Shown here piece after piece: positions 35,501 to 45,292 of a stretch of DNA of 64,000 bases. Below the pieces are notes generated by a model, which searched no databases, was not told the origin of the DNA, and saw nothing but the letters and a program-made list of their open reading frames with translations. Position 1 is the first letter of the stretch, and every line of letters begins with the position of its first letter. Origin of the DNA: Pseudopithomyces maydicus (Eukaryota; Ascomycota; Dothideomycetes; Pleosporales; Didymosphaeriaceae); contig JANTUC010000003.1 in assembly GCA_026873275.1 (NCBI GenBank), positions 2,108,001 to 2,172,000 of the forward strand, given 5' to 3'. The translations under genes and the position numbers were made by a program.

Positions 35501-35709
35501 GCAGGTACTGGACTCAGGTTCTTTATACGATATAGTGATGTTAGGGTTAATAGGCGACTTGAGAACGGCGTCATAGGTTACAGGTAGGGGAGACTGCTGA
35601 GCAAAGGAGCAGCGGGCGATGCTCAGAACCGAAGCATAAAAGACGGACGATAGTTGGAACTGTAAACTGGTCAATTTCAGATCAGAATACTATTAATGGG
35701 ACTCACCAT
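32584..35709 (-). CDS. Membrane-anchored serine carboxypeptidase (S10) with long tail
   Basis: A secretory-pathway peptidase of family S10, which removes C-terminal residues. Five exons (35709-35707, 35659-34345, 34295-34208, 34159-33431, 33370-32584) give 973 residues, and every join keeps frame. Exon 1 is only the ATG; exon 2 supplies a signal peptide (VFYASVLSIARCSFA). The S10 core has WLNGGPGSSSMIGLF, the nucleophile in FAESYGGQYGPIF (Ser about 254), Asp in FVYGDADIICNW (about 469) and His in FDAGHTIPSYQPE (about 531), so the triad is complete. Several N-glycosylation sequons are present. A single membrane helix crosses the exon 4/5 join (GLLLSLMTLAIGVLGW), followed by basic HHRYQKH and a tail of about 250 residues rich in Pro, Ser and Glu. 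The layout resembles Golgi Kex1 but with a much longer tail. The substrate is unknown. Confidence 0.9.
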
Positions 35710-36287
35710 GTCGATTTAATAGCAGCAGGAAGCTACAACATGAGATGAGGATAACAGAATCGGTAGTGAAACCTCAATTAATAACGAAAATCCCTGATCC
35801 GAGGGGAAAGAAGCTAATTTGGCGCGTGAGGTTTTGCGTGTGCTTGAGAATCAAAGACAAAATGTCAAAAAGGCGGCTCGGTTTATTGATAGACCTTGTA
35901 CCCAGGCGTACCTACCTCTCATTGGGCCGCAAACAAACATCAGCTAATTAAATCAATGTAAAAGTAAGCGTTACCGGTAGAAAGGAAGGAGGTGATGATT
36001 TTGTGCAACCACTATGAGAACCATTTTCTTCTCTTTCCTCTATGCATAGAGCTGTGAGGGAGTAGGCTTGCTATGAGATATTTTAGTAGCTTTCACTATC
36101 TTAACACATGTGATAGAGGCTCGCATTCATTCTCGAGCTGAAGCAGGTCGAGAACTCTCCCTTTCAGTGCAGACATAAAAAAAGACTGCAGGGTATAACG
36201 TGTATTATTGGCAGCTTAATACATACCGACAATTATGGAATGGAGAACAAGTATTTGAAAAAGGTACTTCCTGGATCAGATATCCAA
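35710..36287. other. Intergenic, no gene seen
   Basis: Upstream region of the carboxypeptidase gene and 3' flank of the GT25 gene. AT-rich, nothing recognisable. Confidence 0.55.
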
Positions 36288-37777
36288 TTAATTTGAGCCA
36301 TCATGACTCCATTGCTCGAAAAATTTCCCGGTTCCTTCTACCTGTTCCTCTAAACTTCCTCTCACACTTTGCATCACATATCTGCTACCAACCTCTGGCC
36401 TCCCCCGACTGCCTACCCCCATGATGTCGCTTTGCCCTTTCTCCCCCCAGTAATGACTGAAAAGTGGCGGTTGCACGGTCATGCATTCTAATCTCTTCTC
36501 AAATGAAATCCTCTCATCTCCATCTCTTCGCTTTCCGACATCTGAACCCCCGCACCACTTTCCTAGTTCAAAGTCAAAGCCATCGCTCAAATCTTTGACT
36601 CCAAGCTCATATAGTATTTTTCTTGCACCGCGTTGCGTGACTGCATAGGCAAGCGTGCAGAGCGTAGAATTCCCAGTGCGGTGATACACACGAGTGTGCG
36701 GTGGGTACAATGTCGCGATGGGATCCAAAGGTGCCGATTCTCGGAGGCGAAGATGCTTAGGCGCTGGCGCAGTAATATCGTGAAGGTACATGAGACGGTC
36801 AGGATGAGTGAGTGAGGGCGGAGGAAGTGAAGTGCCGCAGTGGCCAAGCCATAGAACATCCCAATTGGCGTTGTAGGGGTTGCTAGGTATGTATAAATCT
36901 CGGTAAGATAAAGCGACAGTGGAACGCTTTGCTAGATCAATTGGATCCTGGTTTCTAGATTCTGTAGCGGAAGGCTGGCTTTCCTGGATATTGTGGTTTA
37001 TGAGTGAAGGGAGTGTATGTGCAGCGAAAGCAAATAATCCTAGCTGCGTTCGGAGACGGTCATCCCAGTCGACGTCATCTTCTAGGATCAACGCCGTAGT
37101 CAGGTTCCTTAGAATGACTCTGTCAAGAAAGTCAGTAATGATTCTGATGTGATTTTTGGATATTCTTTCACTCGTATATTGGACTGAGATTGACGCCCAA
37201 TAAAGCTTTTGACCTACTCACGCAAGGCATTCATATGAGCCCTCCAACTCCCTAGATTTCCAGGGCTAAGTGTACGGTGCTTTCCGGGCGGATAGGCCTT
37301 CTCTTGGATTGTATCTGCGGTGATACCATCCACCCAGTCAAACTCCAATTGGCTATAAGATGCCGCTAAGATCATTGCATCTTTTCGATCAGTCCGCCAT
37401 GGTGCATTCACAACAAATATCTTTTGGAACTGGGGCCAATTTAGATGTCAAACTACATCCATGGGCTACGAAAAATAACTTACCCCTAGTGTCACATTGG
37501 CGATGTTATTTTTGGTTTTAGTGTTCAGAAAGTGAGCACCCATGCCAACACCATATATAAATTTCGAAAGCACGAAAACGAAAGCAAGAACTAAAGCGAT
37601 CGGAAATATAGTTTGTCGCCCATGGTTCAGAAACAGCATACCTGCCACACATGATCCACAGTCCTGCTCAATTTTCAGTAGACCAAAGACTCTTCTTATA
37701 GTGGTGTAGAAACGTTGCATTGCCAATGCACGGATGAAAAGCCGGAGGTTTGGAAAACCATGTGTAAAGATCGACAT
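36288..37777 (-). CDS. Glycosyltransferase family 25 type II membrane protein
   Basis: A probable Golgi or ER glycosyltransferase of family GT25 (LPS-type/collagen galactosyltransferase fold). Three exons (37777-37484, 37429-37222, 37117-36288) give 443 residues in frame. The N-terminal part has a short cytosolic segment and a signal anchor (ALVLAFVFVLSKFIYGVGMG). Exon 2 restores the GT25 start FQKIFVVNAPWRTDRKDAM and continues LSPGNLGSWRAHMNALR, the conserved donor-binding region. Exon 3 opens LILRNLTTALILEDDVDW, with the acidic EDDVD metal/nucleotide-sugar motif; DVLWLGHCG and AYAVTQRGARKIL are also typical. A 51-nt in-frame segment, 37591-37641, has GTATGC and TTTAG ends and could be an additional or optional intron. 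Donor sugar and acceptor are unknown. Confidence 0.87.
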
Positions 37778-38116
37778 TGCAATGTCTTGAATATATTAAC
37801 CCCAGATTTTTACTTTGTAGGTATTGGACGTGTTGCGACAGAACGGGAGGATAAATACCCGGGTATTGGTGAACAAGACCTATCACCCGGAATCACATAT
37901 CCTGACTAATACAGGACGTATCGGAAGCCGTACCGAAACCATAGGCCGATTCAGATGATCCAAGAGCCGCATACGATCTGGGCAAATGACTTGACATGGC
38001 CTAATAATTGAGCGCGGAGTTCGCGAGCTGCATGCGACGACCCCAACCTCCGTATATCCAGCCGATCGCATCTGCCATATCATTATAGTATGGCGTCCAA
38101 TCTACAGGAACGGTGA
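37778..38116. other. Intergenic, no gene seen
   Basis: Upstream region of the GT25 gene and 3' flank of the 2EXR-like gene. Nothing recognisable. Confidence 0.55.
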
Positions 38117-39031
38117 TCAGTCGTGCTTACTTGGAAACCGATGGCTGAAGTAGACGAAATGCGTACCTTCCCGTGTGAACCCACCTTCCTGACCCTTGAG
38201 TTCTCCCCATGTCTTACCTTCGGACAAACCAGTCTGGACGTAGTTTGCACGTTTGCCCCTGCGAGCGACGATCTGGACCTTGCCACGTACTTCCTGATCC
38301 GGCGTTGCCAGGCTAGGATTTTCCATTACGACGTGACCTGGTTGGGCTGACCATGATCGGGGTGCAGGACTCTCTTGTTGATTAGAGCTGCCGTTGGTTT
38401 CTGGCGTGATCCACATGGTGACCTCGGCGCCAGAATCCTCCCCGTCTCTTTCCTTGAGCATCTTGTCCCAGTTCTCCGGCTGCGCAAGTCTCTTTTTCCT
38501 GTGGTCATAGCCACTCGACAGAAAGTCTGTGTTTGGACTCATGTACACAAATTCTTTCCAGGCATTACACTTCACCAAACTTTCCACATCGAAGTATGTA
38601 ACAACGTCTCTCCAAGTGTCCACCAGGCCAAAGCCATGGAAACAGTCTTCCACTACGAGCTGTTCAAGATGCAAACCTGGCAGCAAAGCAAATGCATTGC
38701 AGAAATTGTAGACCGGGTAATAGTCTGGCCGCCCGCTATTGTACAAAGGAAAGGGAAATGACTTGATGCGGATGTGACGTATTCGCGTGATGATGGATTG
38801 ATCGACATCAAGGAGCGTTTCCAACATGGTTTCGGTGCCTCGAAATTGCAAGCGCACGTTGAGAGGCAGGTGCCGCCATGCTTCGTGGTGAATTTGTTTG
38901 CAGGTGAGGAGAAGAGCGATGCGATTGGCCGATTGCGTGCGGAAACCGTGACGGACGGTGAAAGAACTAAAGACCTCCTCGTAGATGAGCTCGCGGAGTT
39001 CAAGTGGGAGGGAGACGAGAGAAGCTGGCAT
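38117..39031 (-). CDS. 2EXR/F-box-like domain hypothetical protein
   Basis: An intronless 304-residue protein of the large fungal 2EXR/F-box-like group. It starts MPASLVSLPLELRELIYEEVF, the classic opening, and then has ANRIALLLTCKQIHHEAWRHLP, the second conserved block (L..TCKQI..EA). Central leucine-rich stretches (LPGLHLEQLVVEDCFHGFG) resemble those of related proteins. The C-terminal third is hydrophilic and ends in basic, aromatic residues (THFVYFSHRFPSKHD). The function of such proteins is generally unknown; a role in protein interaction or ubiquitin ligase assembly is often proposed. I chose the ATG at 39031 because the conserved motif begins right behind it. It shares the opening motif with the gene at 43-1592 but not its overall architecture. 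Confidence 0.8.
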   Translation of the reverse strand: MPASLVSLPLELRELIYEEVFSSFTVRHGFRTQSANRIALLLTCKQIHHEAWRHLPLNVRLQFRGTETMLETLLDVDQSIITRIRHIRIKSFPFPLYNSGRPDYYPVYNFCNAFALLPGLHLEQLVVEDCFHGFGLVDTWRDVVTYFDVESLVKCNAWKEFVYMSPNTDFLSSGYDHRKKRLAQPENWDKMLKERDGEDSGAEVTMWITPETNGSSNQQESPAPRSWSAQPGHVVMENPSLATPDQEVRGKVQIVARRGKRANYVQTGLSEGKTWGELKGQEGGFTREGTHFVYFSHRFPSKHD

Positions 39032-39737
39032 GATGATGTGACGTAAGAGCCTTGTAGGTGCAAGTGACACTGGGATCTGGAGCGGTAAATCTGTAGGTCA
39101 ATGTGTGGATAAGATGTAAGATGAGACTGGGACCGGCGGTTTTGGGAGGAGGGAGACGTTGGTCAGGCAGCGATGGTATGCAGATGGAAGGGACCTCGAG
39201 AAACAGGGAACCGAGAATCAGAGTGGATGCGATAGGAATCATGGAACATTTGGTTCAGAACAAACTAAAATGACGTTCGGGGACCTAGGTAATGGATCAG
39301 TCGAGGTAGGGCGCGGTAGTACGCGTGCTACCGGGACGCTACGTTAGTGCCCAGATGTAGCCTGAGCCAGCTGACCTGCTCGTCGATAAGACGCGATCAG
39401 AGACGACGACGTGTGGACGCCATCAGCCACGTAGCCGGACAACTGCATTTGCTGACCTCACCACTGATCGCATGTTGGACTCAACCTACTCGCAGTTCGC
39501 ACACCGACACGGGCACTAGCTCGCCTGGTCGCTTAAATACTGGGCGCTTACACATGGTGTGTGAGAAACCTCGATCACCCATCTCAGAAATGGTAGATAT
39601 CTATTTGCATAGCATTGGGTATCAATATCAGCTAGCCGGCTGACTCTCGGCCGCGTCTCGACGGCGTTACACACGGCAGCCCGACTCGCCTTTCAGCCCG
39701 TCCCGATCGCTTCACAATAGGCCGCGACCTAGTCTGA
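39032..39737. other. Intergenic, no gene seen
   Basis: Upstream region of the 2EXR-like gene and 3' flank of RER2. It contains ACCTAGGT at 39283-39290. No gene was seen. Confidence 0.55.
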
Positions 39738-40934
39738 TCAGTCGGCCTTGGTAAGTGCGCGAGACTTTTGTTGCTCTTGTAGCTTCTTCTTCTGCCATTG
39801 CCATTCTATCAAAACTGGCAGGAACTGCCACAGGTCAAACTCGGGCCAGAGACACTCGAGAAACACGATCGATGTATCTTCGTGGCACTGCCATAGCATG
39901 AAGTCGCTTAGACGCTCTACTCCAGAAGTGCGGACCAACAAGTCAAGAGGGGGTGCGCCCGCGGTAAACATGTGTTCATTCAGCGTCTCTGCCGTTATCG
40001 TCTCGGCATCGGGATATGTTGGAGTGGTCACGGAAGCTTCGTCTTTTTCCGATGGGTTTATGGCAGTCGCAGTGGAGGTCGATGATGAACGACCCCCTTC
40101 CACAGATTTAGCCTCCTTGAGCGAAGAAGGCGACGTGGATCGCGATTCGTGTGCCCCCGATCGACCATCCGTATCTGCCTCTAGCATTTGTTTGCGAATC
40201 TGCTGAGTGATGTGCGATTCAGAAAAAGTGCGTTTCGAGGGTGTCTGGAGACTGTCTAGAGGTGTGCTGAATTGCTCAACTGTCGACTTGACGGCGGTAG
40301 TAATCTCATCTCGGGACGTGTACGGAAAGCAAACGTTCAATATCGCCCTGTCAACGAATCAGCTGGATCCTAGCGCCCTTTGGCTCTGGCCCGCACCTTT
40401 TGTTATTTGCGGTGACGGCAACGGCCCTGTCAATTGCTTCAATCACGTCAGGCTTCACCAGGGAACGGTTTCCCAAGATGCGGATCGAGGCACCGTAGCG
40501 GTCAAGCAGCGCTCCATGCTCTGCCAACTGTCCGAGTTTGAGCTTTGCTAACTCCATGAGCGCATCGACTTCGTGCTTTGATCGTTTGAAATTTTCAATA
40601 CTAAAGGCGTAGATGGTAACCACTTTGACGCCAGCCTTGTAGCAGACCTCCAGGATCTAAGGGGACAGGGTTAGCGAGGCGATTCCGAGCTTCGAGAGAT
40701 GGTGGATCATACACGAGCGAGAGCCTCAAACCCCATGTTGTGCCCCTCGACTGTCTCGATGTGTTGTTCCCGAGCGAAACGTCTGTTTCCGTCCATGACG
40801 AAAGCTACATGCTGGGGAACTGGTCCTTGCTTGATGGCACCGATGAGCAGCTCCCGGAGCTGGCGGATAGTCCACGCAACCGGGGGCGCATATGCGATCC
40901 AGCGGGAGATTCCATGCTTGTGAAGGGAGGCCAT
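39738..40934 (-). CDS. RER2: Cis-prenyltransferase, dehydrodolichyl diphosphate synthase
   Basis: ER-associated enzyme that elongates farnesyl diphosphate with isopentenyl diphosphate to make the polyprenyl chain of dolichol, needed for N-glycosylation, O-mannosylation and GPI anchors. Exons 40934-40713, 40656-40397 and 40347-39738 give 363 residues. Introns of 56 and 49 nt fit exactly. Conserved motifs are HVAFVMDGNRRFA (catalytic Asp), EGHNMGFEAL, YAFSIENFKRS, ILGNRSL, LNVCFPYTSRDEI and the substrate-binding RTSGVERLSDFMLWQC, followed by VFLECLWPEFDLWQFLPVLIEWQ. A Ser/Thr-rich insert of about 85 residues (starting near TPSKRTFSESH) separates the last two blocks and is predicted to be disordered. 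The upstream ATG at 40982 is in frame, but MASLHKHGISRW fits homologues better. Confidence 0.94.
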
Positions 40935-41430
40935 TGTGGGCGTTCGTTGGGAGTAGGTGATTTCTAGGTGTGAGTTACACAAGCGAGCGGCGAACGGAAA
41001 TACAGTTAGAAACGCTCAACATGCAAAGGAGGATGAGAGACAGTCATGGGTCGGGTGCATGCTGCATAAGAACACGCTTCAATGGCAAGTTTACGTGTCG
41101 CTGGGCGCTGCTCGGAGGCGGAGCACCAGTGGTGACGCGACTGCCCAAGAATCACAAGAACGGCGGTGAAACCTCGGCGCCATACTCCGGGAACGTGGCA
41201 AGATCCCTGCAGCAGGTCGACTCAGAGGGCACGTGACCCAGAGCGGCCCGGGCTCGGCTCGGAAAAATGTTTAAAATCCGATCGATCCTTGTTTCCCTCT
41301 GCAACAACTCATCAAGCTTCGTCAGCGGTCGTCTGTCGACCACCGTGAAGCGTTGTGCGTCCATAGAGCTGGCCTCAACATACTGATATACGCTGTGCAT
41401 CTTGCCGTCGTTTATTGTTCGTGTTTCGCA
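40935..41430. promoter_or_regulatory. Divergent promoter region, RER2 and CP-motif gene
   Basis: About 500 bases between two divergent start codons, so both core promoters must lie here or in the leaders. No specific factor site is asserted. Confidence 0.6.
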
Positions 41431-43172
41431 ATGACGTCCCAGCCACAAGGCCATGTTCTTCGGCTAGTGGAGCGGCTTTCCGAAGGCTTTGAAGCCTTGA
41501 GCGGGGAGTATCAGTCACTTCTTTCACAGCAACGACAGCTCGAGAGTCAGCTCTCCTGGGCGAAGCAGCAGGTACGTTCAAGTTCATTGAGTTTTTTCCC
41601 CGCCACCTTCTACCTGATGAACAACTTTAGCTCTAGACCTGCAGTCGCTCGCGGCTTTGACAGACAATCTATACCATTTACTGATATACCTACAACGCCA
41701 TCCACTGCGTTACATCTGATGCATAGAACCATGCTGACGTCTTCCAGTATCTAGATGTATTGAAGCGTTTCACTCCCGATTCTCTCGCGCAGGACCACCT
41801 TGTGTTTCTTCAAGACCTCGAACATGTAGCCTTAGAACTGCAGCGACCACCCATTTCATGGATCGATCAGATAGCACAGAGTGATGACGCTGAACGAAGG
41901 AATCATGCCGTGTCCATCAGGCAAGCCATGTCTGCCGTAGCAGATCTGGGCGCTGCTGCTGCTGATTCTGGCGTGAAGATCTGGAGTGGGCCATCGGCAG
42001 ACCGGAGGCCCACCCCTCTACGTATACAGACGAATGCAGACACTGTGTCGTTGGAGCAGGACTTCACAACGAGCGGGACACCCAGTAAGCTCGGCTGTCC
42101 ATTCGCTGCCAACAGTGGCAGGCACAGCCCGCTGGCCACGCCTCGCAGCTCCATCTCGCGCGTAAGCCAAAGAGGCCTTCGATCGAAGCGACCGTCGTTC
42201 AATGACCCAATCAGAGCTGAAATTTGTGGCATGGATGACCCAGTGTCTGCCTCCGGCTCAGTCGAAGGCTCAGCTGGCGTGTGCCCAATCCGTTTCCTTG
42301 ATCAACATGACCCACAAGATGTTGCAAAGTACTTCGAGAAACACAAACACGAGCTGCCGCGAAGCCATGAAGTGTGCATTAATCGCTTCCAGAGCAACTC
42401 CCAGAGCATAGAGGAGCTCGATCGCAAATATGGCGACCTTGTGAGCATGATCCAAGGGTTGGGTCAGAAGCATCAGGATTTCCTCCCCGAGGAGCCGGAA
42501 GATGTCGATGTGGCTGTGGAAGCACCAGAAGACGAAGCGAAGACGGACGTTAAAGTAGAGAAATGGGCCACTGCCGTGACGGCGAGCCTGCAGAACAGCA
42601 TCCCAGAAGAAAATGATGTTGAAGTTCCCGAACCGACGCCCGATGATACCAGATCGCCGCGCTTTGATCGTCCGCTCAAGGAGATTCGTGTTGGAGAGTC
42701 ACCTAGTCGGCCATGGGGCATTCACATACCCACCAAGTATACAGATGCTCAAAGCTCTTCATCGGCGGGTTCAGCCGCGACCGCTTCGCCTGCTCTTCCG
42801 CTTGACACAAATCAACCGATCGGAGAGACACCAAAGAAGAAGACTGGAGGATGTCCATTTGGGCACTTGGTCAAAGCTGACGGATCCAAAGTGCAGGAGC
42901 TGGATGTGCCTGCTGAGACTGTACAAGCTCCCCTTACGGATGCACCAGTGTCGAACCTTGCCGAAGCCGTAGGCACAATACAGACCGAGCAACCGGAGCC
43001 AGAAGCACGGCGTGAGCGTGAACCTGAGCCGAAAGCTGGCCCTTCGCCACCGTCAGTAACACCAGCTGTTGTTCCTCAGATGGTCTTTAACGGCCCGGTC
43101 TTTCTCGGATACCCACCAGAACAGCTGGCCATCCTGCTGCAGAACAGTAATCTTGGCGCTGCAATGCGTTAG
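41431..43172 (+). CDS. Conserved fungal hypothetical with Cys-Pro motifs
   Basis: A protein of 521 residues from exons 41431-41571 and 41748-43172; the 176-nt intron has donor GTACGT and acceptor TTCCAG. I do not know a named family. The N-terminus is a coiled coil (RLVERLSEGFEALSGEYQSLLSQQRQLESQLSWAKQQ), suggesting oligomerisation. Three Cys-Pro elements follow: LGCPFAANSG, AGVCPIRFLDQHDPQDVAKYF, and GGCPFGHLVK. The second lies in the best-conserved-looking segment, FLDQHDPQDVAKYFEKHKHE followed by RSHEVCINRFQSN and LDRKYGDLVSMIQGLGQKH. Between them are Ser/Pro-rich and acidic linkers. CP dipeptides can act as heme-regulatory motifs or zinc ligands, but this is only a suggestion. The C-terminus PPEQLAILLQNSNLGAAMR is hydrophobic and may be a short interaction motif. 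No signal peptide is visible. Confidence 0.78.
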
Positions 43173-43613
43173 GTACACCTTGACTTTACGAATTGATAGC
43201 GTTTTAGCGAAAGTTTTATACCAAGTAAATGCATTGTAATGAGAAGGTAGGCGGTTGCAAGCCACCGTCCACTGTTATCCAACCACGTGTATGCTACAAA
43301 CATGAATGCTAATGTAAATGTGACGGTAATCGCAGACGCTCACTTGAAGTGGCATGTAATAGAGTGGTAGCTTCTTGCATCTTGGTTGCATTGGTGGAAA
43401 CGTTTTATGGTCATGTTTGACATGTAAACGTTGTTTCAACAGTGTCTTTCCCAAACTGTGGGTCAGTAGATCAACCCTCATGAAGGTCACATCTAGCCGT
43501 GTAGGCGTTTCATGGCCATTCGTTGCTTTGTGATTATCACGTCAGCTTGAGTCCACTGGAAAGGACTTGTCTAGGTGCCGTGTGGTGCTGGTTCAAGGTC
43601 AACCCTGAAAGCC
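43173..43613. other. Convergent intergenic region, no gene seen
   Basis: Three-prime flanks of the CP-motif gene and PSF3. Nothing recognisable. Confidence 0.6.
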
Positions 43614-44418
43614 TCACTTCTTCAAGTCGGCCATCCAGGTTCGCACCGCCTTGGCGCTATCATGCGAGGCTCGAAAAACTGAAGTGGTCAGTGATGGTGG
43701 ACATGTTGAGGCAACATCAGCTTACGTTGTCGCTCGTTTTCATCTAGGCCTCGCATGAAGTCGGCGCCTTCCCCAAGGGCACCGCGCGGGTTGTGCGCTT
43801 GGTCTGCTACCACTGCTGCACGGGCTTTGAATGCCTTTGGTGTTTTTGTCAGCGCTGGCCATTGCCTTGAGGGGTCGGCAAGGAATACGTACATCGCTCA
43901 GAACCTCGATCATCTCCTCCTCCTCGAACAGCTCCAGAATGCGCGCTCCGAGATTGTAGAAGTGGGGAGCAAGAGAGCGGAGATGGACGGTCCGCGCATC
44001 GGCTTTGAGGGCATTGAGAACGCGAGGGGAGAGGGCGGAGGGGTGGTCCAAGGAAACGAGAGATGTGCTTGTGCCCATGTTTTGGCTGCGAAGATGTTGG
44101 TACGTTGGGTTTCCACGTGACGCGAAGCATCCCGGGGCCCGGGCCATGGACAAGAGAGAGGGACGACGCGTGGGGTGGTGTGCCTACCTCAGAGCGAGCA
44201 TCTCTCCAAGCCACAAGGGTAGTTCCACTTTGGACCCCTGCTTCATGTCGCCGGACATGTTGCCTTCCAGAAAGCCGAGACCGGGTACGGTGAGCTCGAA
44301 GGTGCATGGTACTTTCTAGACGATTGTGTGTAAGCGATGAGGCAAAATGGAGGCTGGACAAGGGATTGGTCACCTGTGCATCCGTGAGGATGGCGTCGAC
44401 GTCGTAGTAGGAAGACAT
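43614..44418 (-). CDS. PSF3: GINS complex subunit Psf3
   Basis: Subunit of the GINS tetramer, which joins Cdc45 and Mcm2-7 as the replicative helicase. The gene is fragmented and easy to miss: five exons at 44418-44374, 44315-44188, 44085-43893, 43834-43726 and 43678-43614, with introns of 47-102 nt, give 179 residues in frame. The spliced protein starts MSSYYDVDAILTDAQKVPCT, continues FELTVPGLGFLEGN and ELPLWLGEMLALSQNMGTST, then has DHPSALSPRVLNALKADART, HFYNLGARILELFEEEEMIE, and ends AFKARAAVVADQAHNPRGAL, GEGADFMRGLDENERQLFRA, SHDSAKAVRTWMADLKK. Each block is characteristic of Psf3, and length is normal. The gene is divergent from BLM10. Confidence 0.92.
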
Positions 44419-45292
44419 TCTTTCAAGACGGGGTCAAGAATACTGCAGAGCCGTCTGTTATCAGGTGCAAGGGGCAGCAGCGGTGGGTCGCGTGGTGTAC
44501 AAGGATCGGAATTGGGCATATGCAGCGAGCTCGAAAAGTGCACACGAGAGAAAAGGCAGAGCGATGAGGGCGAGAAGACGAGAAAGGGAGAAAGGGAGAG
44601 AAGTTCGGGGTGCGGAGGAGGGCGCAGGCGCAGGCAATGGGTACGCGTGGCTGGCACGGTGCCTGGGTGAGGTTCTGTGCAGTAGGTAGAGGCATTTGCT
44701 TACCTGGAGGGCGGAGCGTTGCGCGTCGACGAGTGCCTGCGGGGACTGCTGCTGGGCTGCTGGGCTGCTGAGCTGCTGAGCTGGGCATAAATAGAGGAGG
44801 AGGGCGTCGCAGCAGGTCGTGGTGCCCCCAGTGGAGCTGTAGGCGGGCGCGAAGCTAAGCTACCTACTGTGCAAGGCATCGCATCGTCAAGGGGTCATAG
44901 CTCTCTGGGGCAGCATTGCGGCGTCGGCTACCTACATGAAGCCGAGAAAGGCGTCAGTCAACCAGCTGTACACGGCACCCGCAGACTGCACCCGCCCTCC
45001 ACCTCGCCGCTGCTGCCACGCCTCACCGTTCGTCATTCGCGCGACGCACCACCCCCCTCCCTCTCTCCCAGCGAGTGCCACTAGCTCCGTCTCGTGTCGA
45101 CCCGGCCTACAGTTGCCCTACATACGCTGCCCCAAACCTCCACAGCAGCAGCAGCGGCCACTGCCACCACGACACCCGCAAAGACCCCCTCCCCACCTCG
45201 CCCGGCCGCCGTCCACGAGTGCACGCTAGGCTGTCTCCTTGGATGCTAGCCGACCGCTCCACAGCATCTTCCCCGCCACACCCACAGGCACC
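44419..45292. promoter_or_regulatory. Divergent promoter region, PSF3 and BLM10
   Basis: About 870 bases between divergent start codons. It has purine-rich patches near 44540-44640 and a CT/CA-rich leader from about 44990 to the BLM10 start. Open frames here are compositional. No gene was seen. Confidence 0.55.

Noticed and set aside
45239..45292. A longer BLM10 N-terminus starting upstream
   Set aside because: It would need a non-ATG start; the ATG at 45293 precedes the normal N-terminus.
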